NCBI GenBank assembly: GCA_903851415.1
Contig: CAINOE010000142.1
Coordinates: forward strand, 1 to 64,000
From: an uncultured Rhodopila sp.
GTDB taxonomy: Bacteria; Pseudomonadota; Alphaproteobacteria; Acetobacterales; Acetobacteraceae
Direction: 5' to 3'
Length of the DNA stretch: 64,000 nucleotides
Below, piece by piece: positions 17,358-28,109 of this stretch. Under the pieces are notes generated by a model that was not told the DNA's origin, did no database searches, and worked only from the letters and a program-made list of their open reading frames with translations. The position numbers and the translations under genes are program-made. The first letter of the stretch is position 1. The number at the start of each line of letters is the position of its first letter.

Positions 17358-19274
17358 ATGATCTCCATGTTCCGCCGCTTCTCCGAGTCCTGGATCGCAC
17401 GCATCTTCTTCGTGGTGATGGCGCTCTCCTTCGTCGGCTGGGGCATCAGCAGCGACCTGTTCCGCCTGATGGGGCCGCCGAGCTGGGTCGCCAAAATCGG
17501 CGGCCAGAGCATCGAGATCCCGGCCTTCCAGTCCGAGTTCCAGCGCGCCATGGCGCAGGCCACCCGCGACCAGCCGCCCGGCCAGGAGGCCTCCGCCGCA
17601 GTCAGGCGCCAGGTCGGCCAGCAGACGCTGGAACGCCTGGTCGCCCAGGCGGCGCTCGGGGTGGAGCTGAGCAACCTGCGCATCGTCACCCCGGACGATG
17701 CCGTCGCCGCGGTGGCCCGCTCGATGCCCGCGTTCCAGGGCCGCGACGGCCAGTTCAGCAAGGCCCAGTTCGACAGCGTGCTGCGCAACAACGGCTACAC
17801 CGAGGCCCGCTTCCTCGCCCAGCTTCGCACCGACATCGCGCAGCGCCAGCTTCTGACCTCGGTCAGCGCCGGGGTGCAGGCGCCCGCCGCGGAAGTGACG
17901 CCGCTGTACGAGTCCGAATTCGAGAAGCGCTCCGCGGACACCGCCTTCTTCCCGCTGGCCGCGGCGCCGGAGCCGGCAACCCCGGACCAGGCCACGCTGC
18001 AGCGCTGGTACGACAACCACCCGGACAGCTACGCCACGCCGGAATACCGCCGCATCAAGGCGATCGAGCTGTCGCCGCAATCCGTCGCCTCCGACGTCGC
18101 CATCACCGGCGACGAGCTGCACGCCGCCTATGACGAGCACAAATCGCAATACGTCACCCCGGGCAAGCGCTCGGCCCAGATCCTCTCCGTCCCCGACGAG
18201 GCGAAGGCGCTCGACCTCGCCGACAGGTGGCGCGCCGGGGCGGATTGGGCGGCGATGCAGGAGGCGGCGAAGGCGGCGGGTGCCGTGGCGATCGTCCAGG
18301 ATGACGGCACGGAGGTGCAGTTCCCCGACCCCGATCTGGCGCGGGCGGTGTTCTCCGGGCCGGAGGGCAGCGTGTCGGCGCCGGTAAAGGGCGCGCTCGG
18401 CTGGTTCGTGGTCAAGGTGACGCATATCGTGCCGGGCGCGGAGACCACGTTCGAGCAGGCGAAGGACTCGCTGCGGGCGCAGGTGCTCGCCGGCAAGGCG
18501 GCCGACGTGATCTATGACCGGGCCAACAAGATCGACCAGTTGCTGGGCAACGGCACCAGCCTGGACGACATGCCCGGCGACCTCGGCCTGATCGGTGTCG
18601 CCGGGACAATGGATGCCAAGGGCGACACACAGGACGGCACCCCGGCGCCGATACCGGGGCCGCCGGAGCTGAAGGCGGCGATCGTCGCGGCGGCGTTCCA
18701 GGCCCGCCAGGGCGACGTGCCGCGGCTGACGGAGGTGCAGACTCCGAGTACTGGCGGCTCCGCCTACTACGCGCTGTCGCTGGAAAGCGTGATCCCGCCC
18801 GGCGAGAAGCCGTTCGAGGCGGTGAAGGACAAGGTCGCGGAGGACTGGAAGCAGGACCAGCGGCGCCGAACTGAGGAAAAGGCGGCCACGGCGATGATGA
18901 CCGCGGTGCAGGGCGGCAAGTCCTTTTCCGATGCGGCGACAACCGCCGGGGTGACGCCGCGGCTCAGCCCGCTGGTGACCCGCAACCAGGGCAACCCGGC
19001 GCTCCCCGCCGATCTGCAGCGCATCATGTTCGGGTTGAAGAAGGGCGAGGCGACGATGGTGGAGACGCCGGAAGGCTTCATGGTGGCGCAACTGGCTGAA
19101 ATCGTGAAGCCGGATGCGGGCGCCGACAAAACCGGCTACGATGAGGCCCGCACGGCGGTGACCCGGTCCATCGGCAGCGACGTGGAAACGGTCTTCATCG
19201 ACGCGGTGCGGCAGCGGGCCAGGCCGCAATTCAACAAGCAGGCCTTCGATAGCGTCGTCCAGGCACAGCAATAG
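17358..19274 (+). CDS. ppiD: periplasmic peptidyl-prolyl isomerase, PpiD/SurA-like
   Basis: This 638-residue protein is anchored by one N-terminal membrane helix (IARIFFVVMALSFVGWGI), then has a SurA_N-like chaperone region (about 40-160) and a parvulin-like domain (about 235-350: AQILSVPDEAKA, FSGPEGSVSAPVKGALGWFVVKV). A second diverged parvulin-like segment lies near the C terminus (FGLKKGEATMVETPEGFMVAQL). It would help outer-membrane and periplasmic proteins fold. The Met at 17358 gives a short positively charged lead before the helix; an earlier in-frame start adds an unlikely 39-residue tail. It sits directly before trpE with a 8-bp gap, an order seen in other alphaproteobacteria. Confidence 0.88.
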   Translation: MISMFRRFSESWIARIFFVVMALSFVGWGISSDLFRLMGPPSWVAKIGGQSIEIPAFQSEFQRAMAQATRDQPPGQEASAAVRRQVGQQTLERLVAQAALGVELSNLRIVTPDDAVAAVARSMPAFQGRDGQFSKAQFDSVLRNNGYTEARFLAQLRTDIAQRQLLTSVSAGVQAPAAEVTPLYESEFEKRSADTAFFPLAAAPEPATPDQATLQRWYDNHPDSYATPEYRRIKAIELSPQSVASDVAITGDELHAAYDEHKSQYVTPGKRSAQILSVPDEAKALDLADRWRAGADWAAMQEAAKAAGAVAIVQDDGTEVQFPDPDLARAVFSGPEGSVSAPVKGALGWFVVKVTHIVPGAETTFEQAKDSLRAQVLAGKAADVIYDRANKIDQLLGNGTSLDDMPGDLGLIGVAGTMDAKGDTQDGTPAPIPGPPELKAAIVAAAFQARQGDVPRLTEVQTPSTGGSAYYALSLESVIPPGEKPFEAVKDKVAEDWKQDQRRRTEEKAATAMMTAVQGGKSFSDAATTAGVTPRLSPLVTRNQGNPALPADLQRIMFGLKKGEATMVETPEGFMVAQLAEIVKPDAGADKTGYDEARTAVTRSIGSDVETVFIDAVRQRARPQFNKQAFDSVVQAQQ

Positions 19275-19282
19275 AGAGAGTC

Positions 19283-20812
<1,530 letters not shown>

Positions 20813-20977
20813 GATGGCGGCTCGCCCGGTCCGGCCGGTTCGGATCAGGTTGGCCTGGCTGTCCCGACCCGGCGGGAATCCCCGGGCAGCAGCGGGCGAA
20901 GATCGCGGAAGAGGCCGCCCGGACGAACAACGGCGGAGCGCCGCCCCGCCGTTTCCGTCCTTGTTCTGACCTGACGC

Positions 20978-22534
20978 TCACCAGGTCAGGATGGTAGCCA
21001 AGATGACCTGCTGCGACTGGGCGTCCTGGGTCGAGCCGTTGTAGCCGAGGCTGTTGGTGGCGAAGTTCCAGCCGCTCTGATGGCGATAGGAGTACTGGTA
21101 TTCGGCGGCGAGCTGGACGCCCGGGGCGAGCTTGTAGGCGCCGCCGAAAGCGAACTCATACTCGTGGCGCTGCGTCGCGCCGGTCAACTGCACCGCGCCC
21201 TGGCTCCAGATGTCGCCGAACTCGATGCCCGCGGTAATCGGACCATAGGCGTAAGTGAGGCCCGGCAGAATCGCGTTCAGGTTCGGCGCGCCGGTGGGCC
21301 GCAGGCCCGACTGGCCGTTCGCCGCGCCGCCGACATAGTCGACGGCGAAGGTGAAGTTGGCGGCCGTGATGGCGGTGCCGGCCGAGTAGTAGGCCAGGTT
21401 GTCATACCGGATGTTGCTCGTGGTGGCGCCGGCGACGCCCGCGCGGATCTGGGCCGGCGTGAAGTACGGCCCGGTCGTCAGGTTTTCCTTTTGCGCGGTC
21501 TGGGCGAAGCCATACGCCTTGAAATCGACCGCGCCGAAGAGTTGCTGATACCGCACGCCGCCGCCGACCTGATTATAGAAGCGGGTGGCGTCGTTGCCGG
21601 AGGTGACGCTGATGCAGTTCGGGCCGGCCTGGTTGCAGGTCGCGGTCTGCAGCGGACTGGAGCCGACCGAGTTCGTGAAGGCGTTGCCGGCGTTGGGCGC
21701 ATACTGCACGCCGGCGTCGAAGCCGTAGTACTGCGGCGAGAGATAGACGATCTTGTTGTTGGCGACGTCCGCGCCGGTCTGGCTGAGCCAGACGAACGGC
21801 GGCTGCGCGCCGCTCGGACCATATCCGCCGGTACCCCCGCCGTTGAAGTTGCCGATACCTGCGTCCCACAACTGGCTGGTGAATATGCCGTTGTCGAACA
21901 GGCTGAGCACGCCGGCGCCCTGACCAAGCCGGACGATGCCGGCCTGGTCCGAGGCGAGGTAGGTGAAGGCCGCGCGAACCCAGAGGGTCTGCGCGGACGC
22001 ATTCGCACTCGGGCCGGTGAAGGCGCCGGTCGGGCCGCCATTCGTGGTGCCCGTGGTGCCGGCGTAGAAGTTCTCGCGGATTTCCACCGCGGCGCCATAG
22101 CGCAGGCCGTTCGCGGCGACGCCGTCGAAGGCCGGATACAGGCGGGCGTAGCTGCCGATGCCGACCGGGTTCAGCTTGTAGCCGTTCGGGCTGCCGAGCG
22201 GATAGGCTTTGCTGGCGCCGTTCGACCCGGTGTTCAGGCTGGAGAACGTGCCGGCGATATCCGCCTCCACGCGGCCGTTCAGGCGGATCACGATGGTGCC
22301 CGGCGCCGGCACCGCATTGACGTTCGGCGCGTAGATGGTGCTCAGCGGGCCGGCGGACGCGCCGCCGGACGGGGTGTTGGCGATGCCCCAGGAATTGTTG
22401 TTGTTGAAAGTCGCCGGGCCGGCGCCGTACGGCGCCACGAGCTGGCCTTGCGACGGGTTCGGGGGTGTCTGGGCAGACGCCAGATCACTGGTGGCCACCA
22501 CGATGGCAGCGCCGGCCATGAGAACATTACGCAT
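20978..22534 (-). CDS. outer-membrane porin
   Basis: This 518-residue protein has a cleavable signal (MRNVLMAGAAIVVATSDLASA, then QTPPNPSQG). Its Gly/Asn/aromatic-rich body alternates in a beta-barrel pattern, and it ends in an aromatic residue (ILATILTW), as outer-membrane barrels do. Segments such as IRLNGRVEADIAGT and YARLYPAFDG are typical of porins from Acetobacteraceae-like bacteria. I chose the ATG at 22534 because AAGG lies 9 nt upstream; the ATG at 22543 is too close to it. A perfect TATAAT on the minus strand (22631-22626) may be the -10 of its promoter, giving a leader of about 85 nt. Confidence 0.88.
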   Translation of the reverse strand: MRNVLMAGAAIVVATSDLASAQTPPNPSQGQLVAPYGAGPATFNNNNSWGIANTPSGGASAGPLSTIYAPNVNAVPAPGTIVIRLNGRVEADIAGTFSSLNTGSNGASKAYPLGSPNGYKLNPVGIGSYARLYPAFDGVAANGLRYGAAVEIRENFYAGTTGTTNGGPTGAFTGPSANASAQTLWVRAAFTYLASDQAGIVRLGQGAGVLSLFDNGIFTSQLWDAGIGNFNGGGTGGYGPSGAQPPFVWLSQTGADVANNKIVYLSPQYYGFDAGVQYAPNAGNAFTNSVGSSPLQTATCNQAGPNCISVTSGNDATRFYNQVGGGVRYQQLFGAVDFKAYGFAQTAQKENLTTGPYFTPAQIRAGVAGATTSNIRYDNLAYYSAGTAITAANFTFAVDYVGGAANGQSGLRPTGAPNLNAILPGLTYAYGPITAGIEFGDIWSQGAVQLTGATQRHEYEFAFGGAYKLAPGVQLAAEYQYSYRHQSGWNFATNSLGYNGSTQDAQSQQVILATILTW

Positions 22535-23179
22535 ACGGACCATCCTTGTTACGTCGGTCGTATAGACAGCGACAGTGCCATACCGACGATCTCTGTCGAA
22601 CTTGACGGCAGCGATGATGATGGTAATTATACGTTCATGCAAGCGTATTTGTGCGTTTAACGATTCTGGATAGGAGTATCTGGTGAACTACAAATAACCC
22701 AACGGTTGCGCGGCCTCCGCCGGCGCCCGCGCGGCGGCGCAGCTCCACCAGGGCCGTCATGATCCGCGCGAACCGCGCGGAACGATCCGTCTCGGTCAGT
22801 AGCGGGGACGTTGCGCCGGACGACCGGGTCGCGATGGCGCATAAGCCGGATATCACCGGCGAGCCGGACGGTCTTCGTGCGTCGCCCTGCTACCATCCGG
22901 TTTGATACGAATACGCAGTGGTATCGCGTCCGGAGGCGCGCGCGGGTCGGCGCGTTCCACGCCCGGCCGGCTGAGGTTGAGATCAACGAAATGCCGTGGC
23001 GGCCAACCCGGCAGGAATACTGAACGGAGGGACGGGACGATGCCCCATGTGATAAGCCGGACATCCTCGGCAAGCCGGACAGTCTCTACAAGAAGCCCGG
23101 ATAGGATCCTCTTTAAGGCGTCCCGGCGCGCCCGCATGGCCAGGACGGGGCGTCCGGCCGCCCCGTCCTCAGGCGCGGT
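22535..23179. other. 645-bp intergenic region with a short imperfect repeat
   Basis: This holds the porin leader and promoter, and then about 500 bp downstream of the dacB stop. A 35-bp unit beginning ATAAGCCGGA occurs at 22841-22875 and 23052-23086 with 29 of 35 bases identical. Both copies contain two AGCCGGAC boxes and could encode KPDI-type peptides, but in different frames. No gene is supported. Confidence 0.45.
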
Positions 23180-24856
23180 CTAGAAGTCCCGCCACAAGAT
23201 GGCGGACGCGGTGCCTTCGTCCTGGAACACCTGGACGATCTGGTTGAGATTGGTGACCGGGAGATTGTTGACGACGACCTCATAGACAAGGTGCCTGCCG
23301 CTCTTTGTCGCGATGTAGCCGGCGAAGGCCTGGCCCTTCAGCACGGTTCCGGAGCCGGAACTTGCCGGGCCGGCGTAGGTGCCGGTTTTGGCGCGCACCT
23401 GCCCGGCTGCCCCGGCAAGCCCGGGGTCAGACTCGAAGCCGGTAATATTGCCAAGCGACCCGTCCACACCAAGGATGGGCAGCGCGTCGAAGACGGCCGG
23501 GAATGTCGGGCGCTGGCGCAACTGCTTCAGCATCGTGATGACTGCCTGGCTGGTGGCGAGGGTTTCACCGCCGCCGGAACCGTCAACGAAACGGAATTGG
23601 TCGCCGGCCACGCCATAGGTGGACGGCAGGATGCGGCGTTCCACGGCAAGCGCGTCGTCCATATTGCTGACGCCTTGCGTCAGTCCGAACAGCATCAGGC
23701 TGGTATCGGCCCCGATGTTGTAGCTGACTTTCAGGATCAGCTTCATGGTGTCCGAATAGGGAATCCCTGTCAGCTCGGCGCGTTTCCGGAGCTTCCTGTA
23801 TGACTGGGGGTCCGGCAGCGCATCGGCCCGGTTCGGGGCGACGCTGGCGGCGGCCACGGACACGCCCTCGGCTTCGAGCGCTTCGATGAACACGGTGCGG
23901 GCGTAGTTCGAGGGCTCGACGATCCGGAAATTCTGCACCAGCGGGAATGCGTTGGTGAACATCGGCTTGAAGTCCATCGGCAGGTCGCCCGTGATCGCCG
24001 CCGAACAGCGGGGCTGGCCGATGCATTGCGGCAGTTCCGGGTCCAAGGTCAGCGTGTAGTCCGAACCCGCCGCACCCGTCAGCAGCTTGTTCTTGATGCG
24101 CAATGCCGCGGAGAGCGGCCTGATTGCAACCTCCGCCCGCTTGCCGGGGGCGCCGGGGGTGATCGAGGCGTCAACCACATCGTCGTTGACGAAAATCGGC
24201 CGGATGTAGAACTGGTCTCGGAAGTAGTATGGCTGGAACAGGCGATCATCGATGACGACATCGCCGTTGATCGCGGTAATGCCTTGCTGCGCGACCTGCC
24301 GGGCGAGCGCCTTGTATCCCGCGAGCGGATCGGGCGCTGCCAGGACCGCGTTGCCCAGCGAGTCGGCTTCGTTATGGTCGAAGTCGGGGACCGCGATTGT
24401 TCCGTCCGGGTTGGTGCGTCCGCCCATCGTCAGGTCGCCCGACGCGACGAGCACGAGGTTGCCGTGCAGGACGCCGTCGCTGCCGATGTCTCCGAGCTGG
24501 AAAACCGGGGTGTTGTAGCGATGCTCGGGGCCGATCTGGTTGACCAGTTCGCCGATGGAAAAGATTTTGCGGACGGAGCCGATGTATAATTGGCAGTCCT
24601 GCTGAAGGTCGATCAAGGTCTCGCCGGTGTCGAGATCATCGACTCGCAGGCCCCAGATGGCGCCGTTGTAGAACGGGCTGTTGAATATGGCCTGGATGTC
24701 AGCGGGAACGTTTTGATGATCGATGACGCACCGGGTCTGGGCGCGGGTGGCGGAGGTTGTCAAAACAACTGCACATAGCGCGATTGCCGTCGTTTCTACC
24801 GCTTTTCGGCGTATTGATGGCCAGAGTCGCAGGAATTTACCGTGGTTCGATTGCAT
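23180..24856 (-). CDS. dacB: D-alanyl-D-alanine carboxypeptidase/endopeptidase (PBP4, S13)
   Basis: This 558-residue periplasmic enzyme trims or opens peptidoglycan cross-links. The S13 active-site motifs are complete: SVRK (SxxK, in YIGSVRKIFS), SYN (VSYNIGADTS) and KTG (RAKTGTYAG). The inserted domain between SxxK and SYN is present, as in PBP4. A signal peptide lies at about residues 20-40 (TTAIALCAVVLTTSATRAQ). The ATG at 24856 follows GGGGGAGG at about 9 nt and is preferred to a start 6 codons earlier. Confidence 0.92.
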   Translation of the reverse strand: MQSNHGKFLRLWPSIRRKAVETTAIALCAVVLTTSATRAQTRCVIDHQNVPADIQAIFNSPFYNGAIWGLRVDDLDTGETLIDLQQDCQLYIGSVRKIFSIGELVNQIGPEHRYNTPVFQLGDIGSDGVLHGNLVLVASGDLTMGGRTNPDGTIAVPDFDHNEADSLGNAVLAAPDPLAGYKALARQVAQQGITAINGDVVIDDRLFQPYYFRDQFYIRPIFVNDDVVDASITPGAPGKRAEVAIRPLSAALRIKNKLLTGAAGSDYTLTLDPELPQCIGQPRCSAAITGDLPMDFKPMFTNAFPLVQNFRIVEPSNYARTVFIEALEAEGVSVAAASVAPNRADALPDPQSYRKLRKRAELTGIPYSDTMKLILKVSYNIGADTSLMLFGLTQGVSNMDDALAVERRILPSTYGVAGDQFRFVDGSGGGETLATSQAVITMLKQLRQRPTFPAVFDALPILGVDGSLGNITGFESDPGLAGAAGQVRAKTGTYAGPASSGSGTVLKGQAFAGYIATKSGRHLVYEVVVNNLPVTNLNQIVQVFQDEGTASAILWRDF

Positions 24857-25074
24857 CGCAAGACCTCCCCCCAATAGATCGGAGTATCGAATGCTCCGAC
24901 GTCACGTGTTGCAGCAAGCGTGAGAGCGGCACCACTCGATACTGCCGGGTACGCTGGCTATGCTGCGAGGCTAACAGACGGGGTGGGTTTGGCCAGCGCG
25001 GTTACGCTTGCCGCTTGTCATTCTATCGCGAGCGGAACGGGGCGAGGCCAGTCGTTTGGCGGGAGCGCCCCATG

Positions 25075-25773
25075 TCACGCCGCTTCGGCGGCGGCGGAGA
25101 CCATATCGGCCGCTTCCTTGGTCAGGGCCATGATCCGCGCCATTTCCTTCCACCGCTCGTCCGGCGGCACATCGTTGAGATCGGCCGTGAACGCCCGAGT
25201 GACCGCGGTCATCGCATCGGAGAGGGCGGCATCAGGCTGACCCGCCGGGTCCGGGCGTTCGGCGGCGGGGGCGGGTGGCGTCGCGGGCGCCGGAGCGGGG
25301 GGTTCGGCCGCGGGCGCCGTGGCGGCGGGCGGCTGCTCCGGCTCGGGCGCCCGGGCGGCGGCCTGGATGCGGGCGTTGGCGTCGCGCACCATCCGCTCGG
25401 CTTCGGCGACCGCGGCTTCGACGGAGATGTCGGTTTCGTCGCCGGCACGGCTTTCCCGGTCCAGCAGGCGGCGGTTGCGCTCGCCCGCGCGGTCGAGGCT
25501 GTTGGCGTTGCCGCGCAGCCGGAGGGCGAGCGGCATGGACACGTCCTCATACATCGAGAGGCTGAGGGAGCTGAGTGTCGCGATGTCGAAGGCGATGATC
25601 TTGGCGGCGGTGAACAGGCTGAGGCGGTTGGTGATGCGGTATTCGTTCAGGGTTTGGGCCGCTGCCGTGTAGGCGAGGCGGATGTCGCCCTCGGTGGACC
25701 AGAGGAACATTGGCGCGAGGAGGGCGAGGATGAGGTTGGCGAGGTTGTTGGCGGCGGGTTCGGGTGCGGCCAT
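25075..25773 (-). CDS. conserved hypothetical protein with Ala/Pro-rich linker
   Basis: This 232-residue protein is not assigned to a family. Residues 1-80 are helical and hydrophobic (NNLANLILALLAPMFLWS; LFTAAKIIAFDIATLSSLSLSMYED). A charged coiled-coil-like region follows at about 85-135. Residues about 137-175 are an Ala/Pro/Glu linker, and the C terminus (DERWKEMARIMALTKEAADMV) is a short helix. GGAGGAA sits at a good distance before the ATG. The linker suggests a two-part scaffold; no function is proposed. Confidence 0.65.
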   Translation of the reverse strand: MAAPEPAANNLANLILALLAPMFLWSTEGDIRLAYTAAAQTLNEYRITNRLSLFTAAKIIAFDIATLSSLSLSMYEDVSMPLALRLRGNANSLDRAGERNRRLLDRESRAGDETDISVEAAVAEAERMVRDANARIQAAARAPEPEQPPAATAPAAEPPAPAPATPPAPAAERPDPAGQPDAALSDAMTAVTRAFTADLNDVPPDERWKEMARIMALTKEAADMVSAAAEAA

Positions 25774-26161
25774 GGGGTGTTCCTCCGGGGTGCGGTTTGG
25801 GAATGTTGCCCTAGGTTGTGGGTCTTGTCAAGTATATTTTCCTTTGCATGTGTTGTGGGGGATGGTGTTCCCGGGTTCGGGGCCGCCCCGCGTCCGCGGC
25901 TTCAGCCGAGGTGCCCCTTTTTCGTTCAGCCGGACTCTAGCGTTGCCTGGTACGGACCTTTGCGGGCGCGCGCGCAATCCGGGGCTGGCGGCGCTGGAAG
26001 AACCGTTTCCCCCTGAACGGCGCCGGTGACCGCAAATCGGCAGCAGATGGCGTCCACATACCCGTCAACTGCTTGAATTCCTTGCCCGGCTTCCGCCCCC
26101 GCACATCGGCGGCAAGATCGGCAGACGGGTGCCTTGTCTTGCAGAATCTGCCCATGTTATC
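25774..26161. other. 388-bp divergent intergenic region
   Basis: This separates the hypothetical gene (minus) from the Fic gene (plus). Apart from the TTGACA element above, it has a GC-rich segment around 25890-25920 with a CGGCT/AGCCG stem followed by CCCCTTTTT, which could end transcription on the plus strand. No gene is supported. Confidence 0.35.
25803..25831 (-). promoter_or_regulatory. candidate sigma70 promoter
   Basis: On the minus strand a perfect TTGACA (25831-25826) is followed after 17 bp by CAACAT (25808-25803), about 30 bp before the start of the hypothetical gene at 25773. The -35 is strong and the -10 is poor. The local sequence is AT-richer than its surroundings. Confidence 0.35.
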
Positions 26162-27388
26162 ATGCCTCTGTCAAAAACCGGAGATCGGCAGGCAGCGGTG
26201 GCGGACGAAACCCCGGCTCGGATCGAACCATGCCTGCTGGATACGAGCAGTGCCGAGATCGTCGATCTCGTGGCCTCGCTGTCCGGCGCGGTGCATCGCC
26301 TCGGCGCCCGCCTGCATCCGCGTTCGGCGGCGAGCCTGGCAGAACTGGTGCGGGTGATGAACTGCACCTATTCCAATCTGATCGAGGGCCATAACGCGAC
26401 GCCGCGTGAGATCGAGCGCGCGCTGGCGAATGAGTTCGATGCCGCCGGGGAGCGCCGCAGCCTTCAGATCGAGGCCCGCGCGCATATCCGGCTGCAACGG
26501 GAGATCGACCGGCGCCACGCGGCCGGCGACCTGCCCGAGCCTGCGTCGGTAGCCTTCATCCGCTGGCTGCATCGATCCTTCTATGCGGATGCGCCCGAAA
26601 CGATGCTGCGGATCAAAAGCGACGGCCGCGACGGCCGGATGATCCCCGGGGAATTTCGCAGCGCAGCCGAACATGAGGTCGTTGTCGGGAGGCACCTGCC
26701 GCCCTCGGCCGATCGGGTTGAGGCGTTCATGGGGTATTTTGAGAAGCGGTACGGGTTCGCGGGACTGGGAGCCGGCAGCCGGATCATGGCGATGGCGGCG
26801 GCGCATCACCGGCTGAACTACATTCATCCTTTTCTTGATGGCAACGGGCGCGTCAGCCGGTTGATGAGCCACGCCATGGCGCTGTCGGCGGGCATCGGCG
26901 CGCACGGGCTCTGGTCGGTTTCGCGGGGGCTGGCGCGCGGGCTTGAAAGCCGCGGCGACTACAAGCGGATGATGGACTACGCGGACAGCCCGCGGCAGGG
27001 CGATCTCGACGGCAGGGGGAATTTGTCGCGCCGGGCGCTGAGCGATTTCATCGCCTGGTTCCTGAAGGTCTGCCTCGATCAGGTCACGTTCATGGATGGG
27101 TTGTTCGCACTTGATTCGTTGGTTGAGCGTTTGAAGATTTATGCCGAGCGGCGCGGGTTCAGGCCGGAGGCTTTGTCTATCCTGGAGCAGGCGCTGCAGC
27201 GGGGGGCTTTGCCGCGCGGGGAGGCGGCCCGGGTCAGCGGGTTGAAGGAGCGCAGCGCGCGGGATCTGCTTGGCCGCCTTGTCGGGGATGGGATTCTGGG
27301 TTCTGAGACGCCGAAGGGGCCGGTGTCCTTGCGGTTTTCGCCTGATGCGGTGGAGGTGCTGTTTCCGAGCTTGTTTCCGGAGGTGTAA
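26162..27388 (+). CDS. Fic family protein, larger class II type
   Basis: This 408-residue protein carries the full Fic core HPFLDGNGRVSR (residues 222-233) and so is probably an active AMP-transferase. An N-terminal inhibitory-helix motif is present as S71-N-L-I-E75-G76, within NCTYSNLIEGHNATP. The flap region before the core (DGRDGRMIPGEFRSAAEHEVVVG) is of the DUF4172-like/large Fic type. The C-terminal 80 residues (LPRGEAARVSGLKERSARDLLGRLVGDGIL) form a winged helix. I chose the ATG at 26162; an upstream in-frame start lacks support. It is only distantly related to the Fic protein at 9283 and opens the accessory island. Confidence 0.9.
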   Translation: MPLSKTGDRQAAVADETPARIEPCLLDTSSAEIVDLVASLSGAVHRLGARLHPRSAASLAELVRVMNCTYSNLIEGHNATPREIERALANEFDAAGERRSLQIEARAHIRLQREIDRRHAAGDLPEPASVAFIRWLHRSFYADAPETMLRIKSDGRDGRMIPGEFRSAAEHEVVVGRHLPPSADRVEAFMGYFEKRYGFAGLGAGSRIMAMAAAHHRLNYIHPFLDGNGRVSRLMSHAMALSAGIGAHGLWSVSRGLARGLESRGDYKRMMDYADSPRQGDLDGRGNLSRRALSDFIAWFLKVCLDQVTFMDGLFALDSLVERLKIYAERRGFRPEALSILEQALQRGALPRGEAARVSGLKERSARDLLGRLVGDGILGSETPKGPVSLRFSPDAVEVLFPSLFPEV

Positions 27389-27439
27389 GGGGTGGCCGGG
27401 CGAGCCCGGTGTCATGGATGGATTGGGTCCGGCCATCCG

Positions 27440-27522
27440 AGACTTGCGGGGCAAACAAACTGGCCGCACCGTCGTCATCCTGGTGCCGACATGGCCGAGG
27501 GGGACAGCCATGGAGCAGGATA
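27440..27522 (+). pseudogene. probable relic of a RelE/HigB-like toxin C terminus
   Basis: Just before the antitoxin gene the plus strand can be read as GKQTGRTVVIL and then RGTAMEQDN. Intact HigB-type toxins commonly end with a strand like G(R/Q)TVVILL and then CGGDK-x-TQxxDI, and they directly precede their antitoxin. The remaining toxin is missing and the Cys/Asp/Lys core is not readable, so this is a decayed 3' end at best. Confidence 0.35.
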
Positions 27523-27867
27523 ATGACCGACAGCACACTCTCTCGCTTCGATGCAGCCGAGTATTTAGACAGCCCGGCGGCCCGCGCCGACTATGTCAGC
27601 GCGGCGCTTGAAACCGGGGACATGCCGTTCATTCTGGACGCCATCAACGTGATCGCCCGGGCGGAAGGCATGACGCGCGTTGCGGACGCCGCCAGTGTCG
27701 GCATGACCAGCCTGTACAAGACGCTCCAGCCAGGCGGTAATCCGGAATTCGAGACAATCCTGCGCGTTCTTGCCGCAGTTGGCGTGCGTCTGGCCGCCTT
27801 GCCGGCCGACGCCGATCCAGATGAGAATGATAAGGCGGCATTGGTGGCTGGCCTTCCCCTGCCATGA
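27523..27867 (+). CDS. HTH antitoxin of addiction-module type (orphan)
   Basis: This 114-residue protein resembles the 'putative addiction module antidote' HTH family. It opens MTDSTLSRFDAAEYLDSPAARADYVSAALE, where the FDAAEYL element is typical, and has an HTH with GMTRVADAASVGMTSLYKTL followed by NPEFETILRVLAAVGVRLA. Partners are RelE/HigB-like toxins that normally lie directly upstream. Here only a decayed remnant is visible, so the antitoxin is probably an orphan. The ATG is preceded by GGAGCAGGATA. Confidence 0.8.
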   Translation: MTDSTLSRFDAAEYLDSPAARADYVSAALETGDMPFILDAINVIARAEGMTRVADAASVGMTSLYKTLQPGGNPEFETILRVLAAVGVRLAALPADADPDENDKAALVAGLPLP

Positions 27868-28109
27868 CGGCGGCGGCCCTGCCAAGGGTCGGTATGAGCG
27901 GCCGTTGGTATCAGTCCAGCCATGCAGATGCGAGGCGTGGGTAGGGGAGGCGCTTCCGAACCGGCGCCGAACAAGCAAGTTTACAACATCCAGCGAACGA
28001 AGCGGTCCAAATCCAGCCGGATGGCTTGAAATCGATTGGCCTCGGAAAGATTCCCGCGCTAACGTTCCGCCCGTGGCTGACGATCCAGACGGCGCACGAG
28101 CGAGGAGGA

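Noticed and set aside
16998..19271. Very long open frame antisense to ppiD (about 757 codons)
   Set aside because: It mirrors a well-supported gene on the other strand; its Arg/His/Gly-rich translation matches no family. This is a common effect of GC-rich codon use.
24757..26016. Gly/Arg-rich 419-codon plus-strand frame
   Set aside because: Overlaps the dacB start and the hypothetical gene on the other strand; low-complexity translation and no ribosome site.
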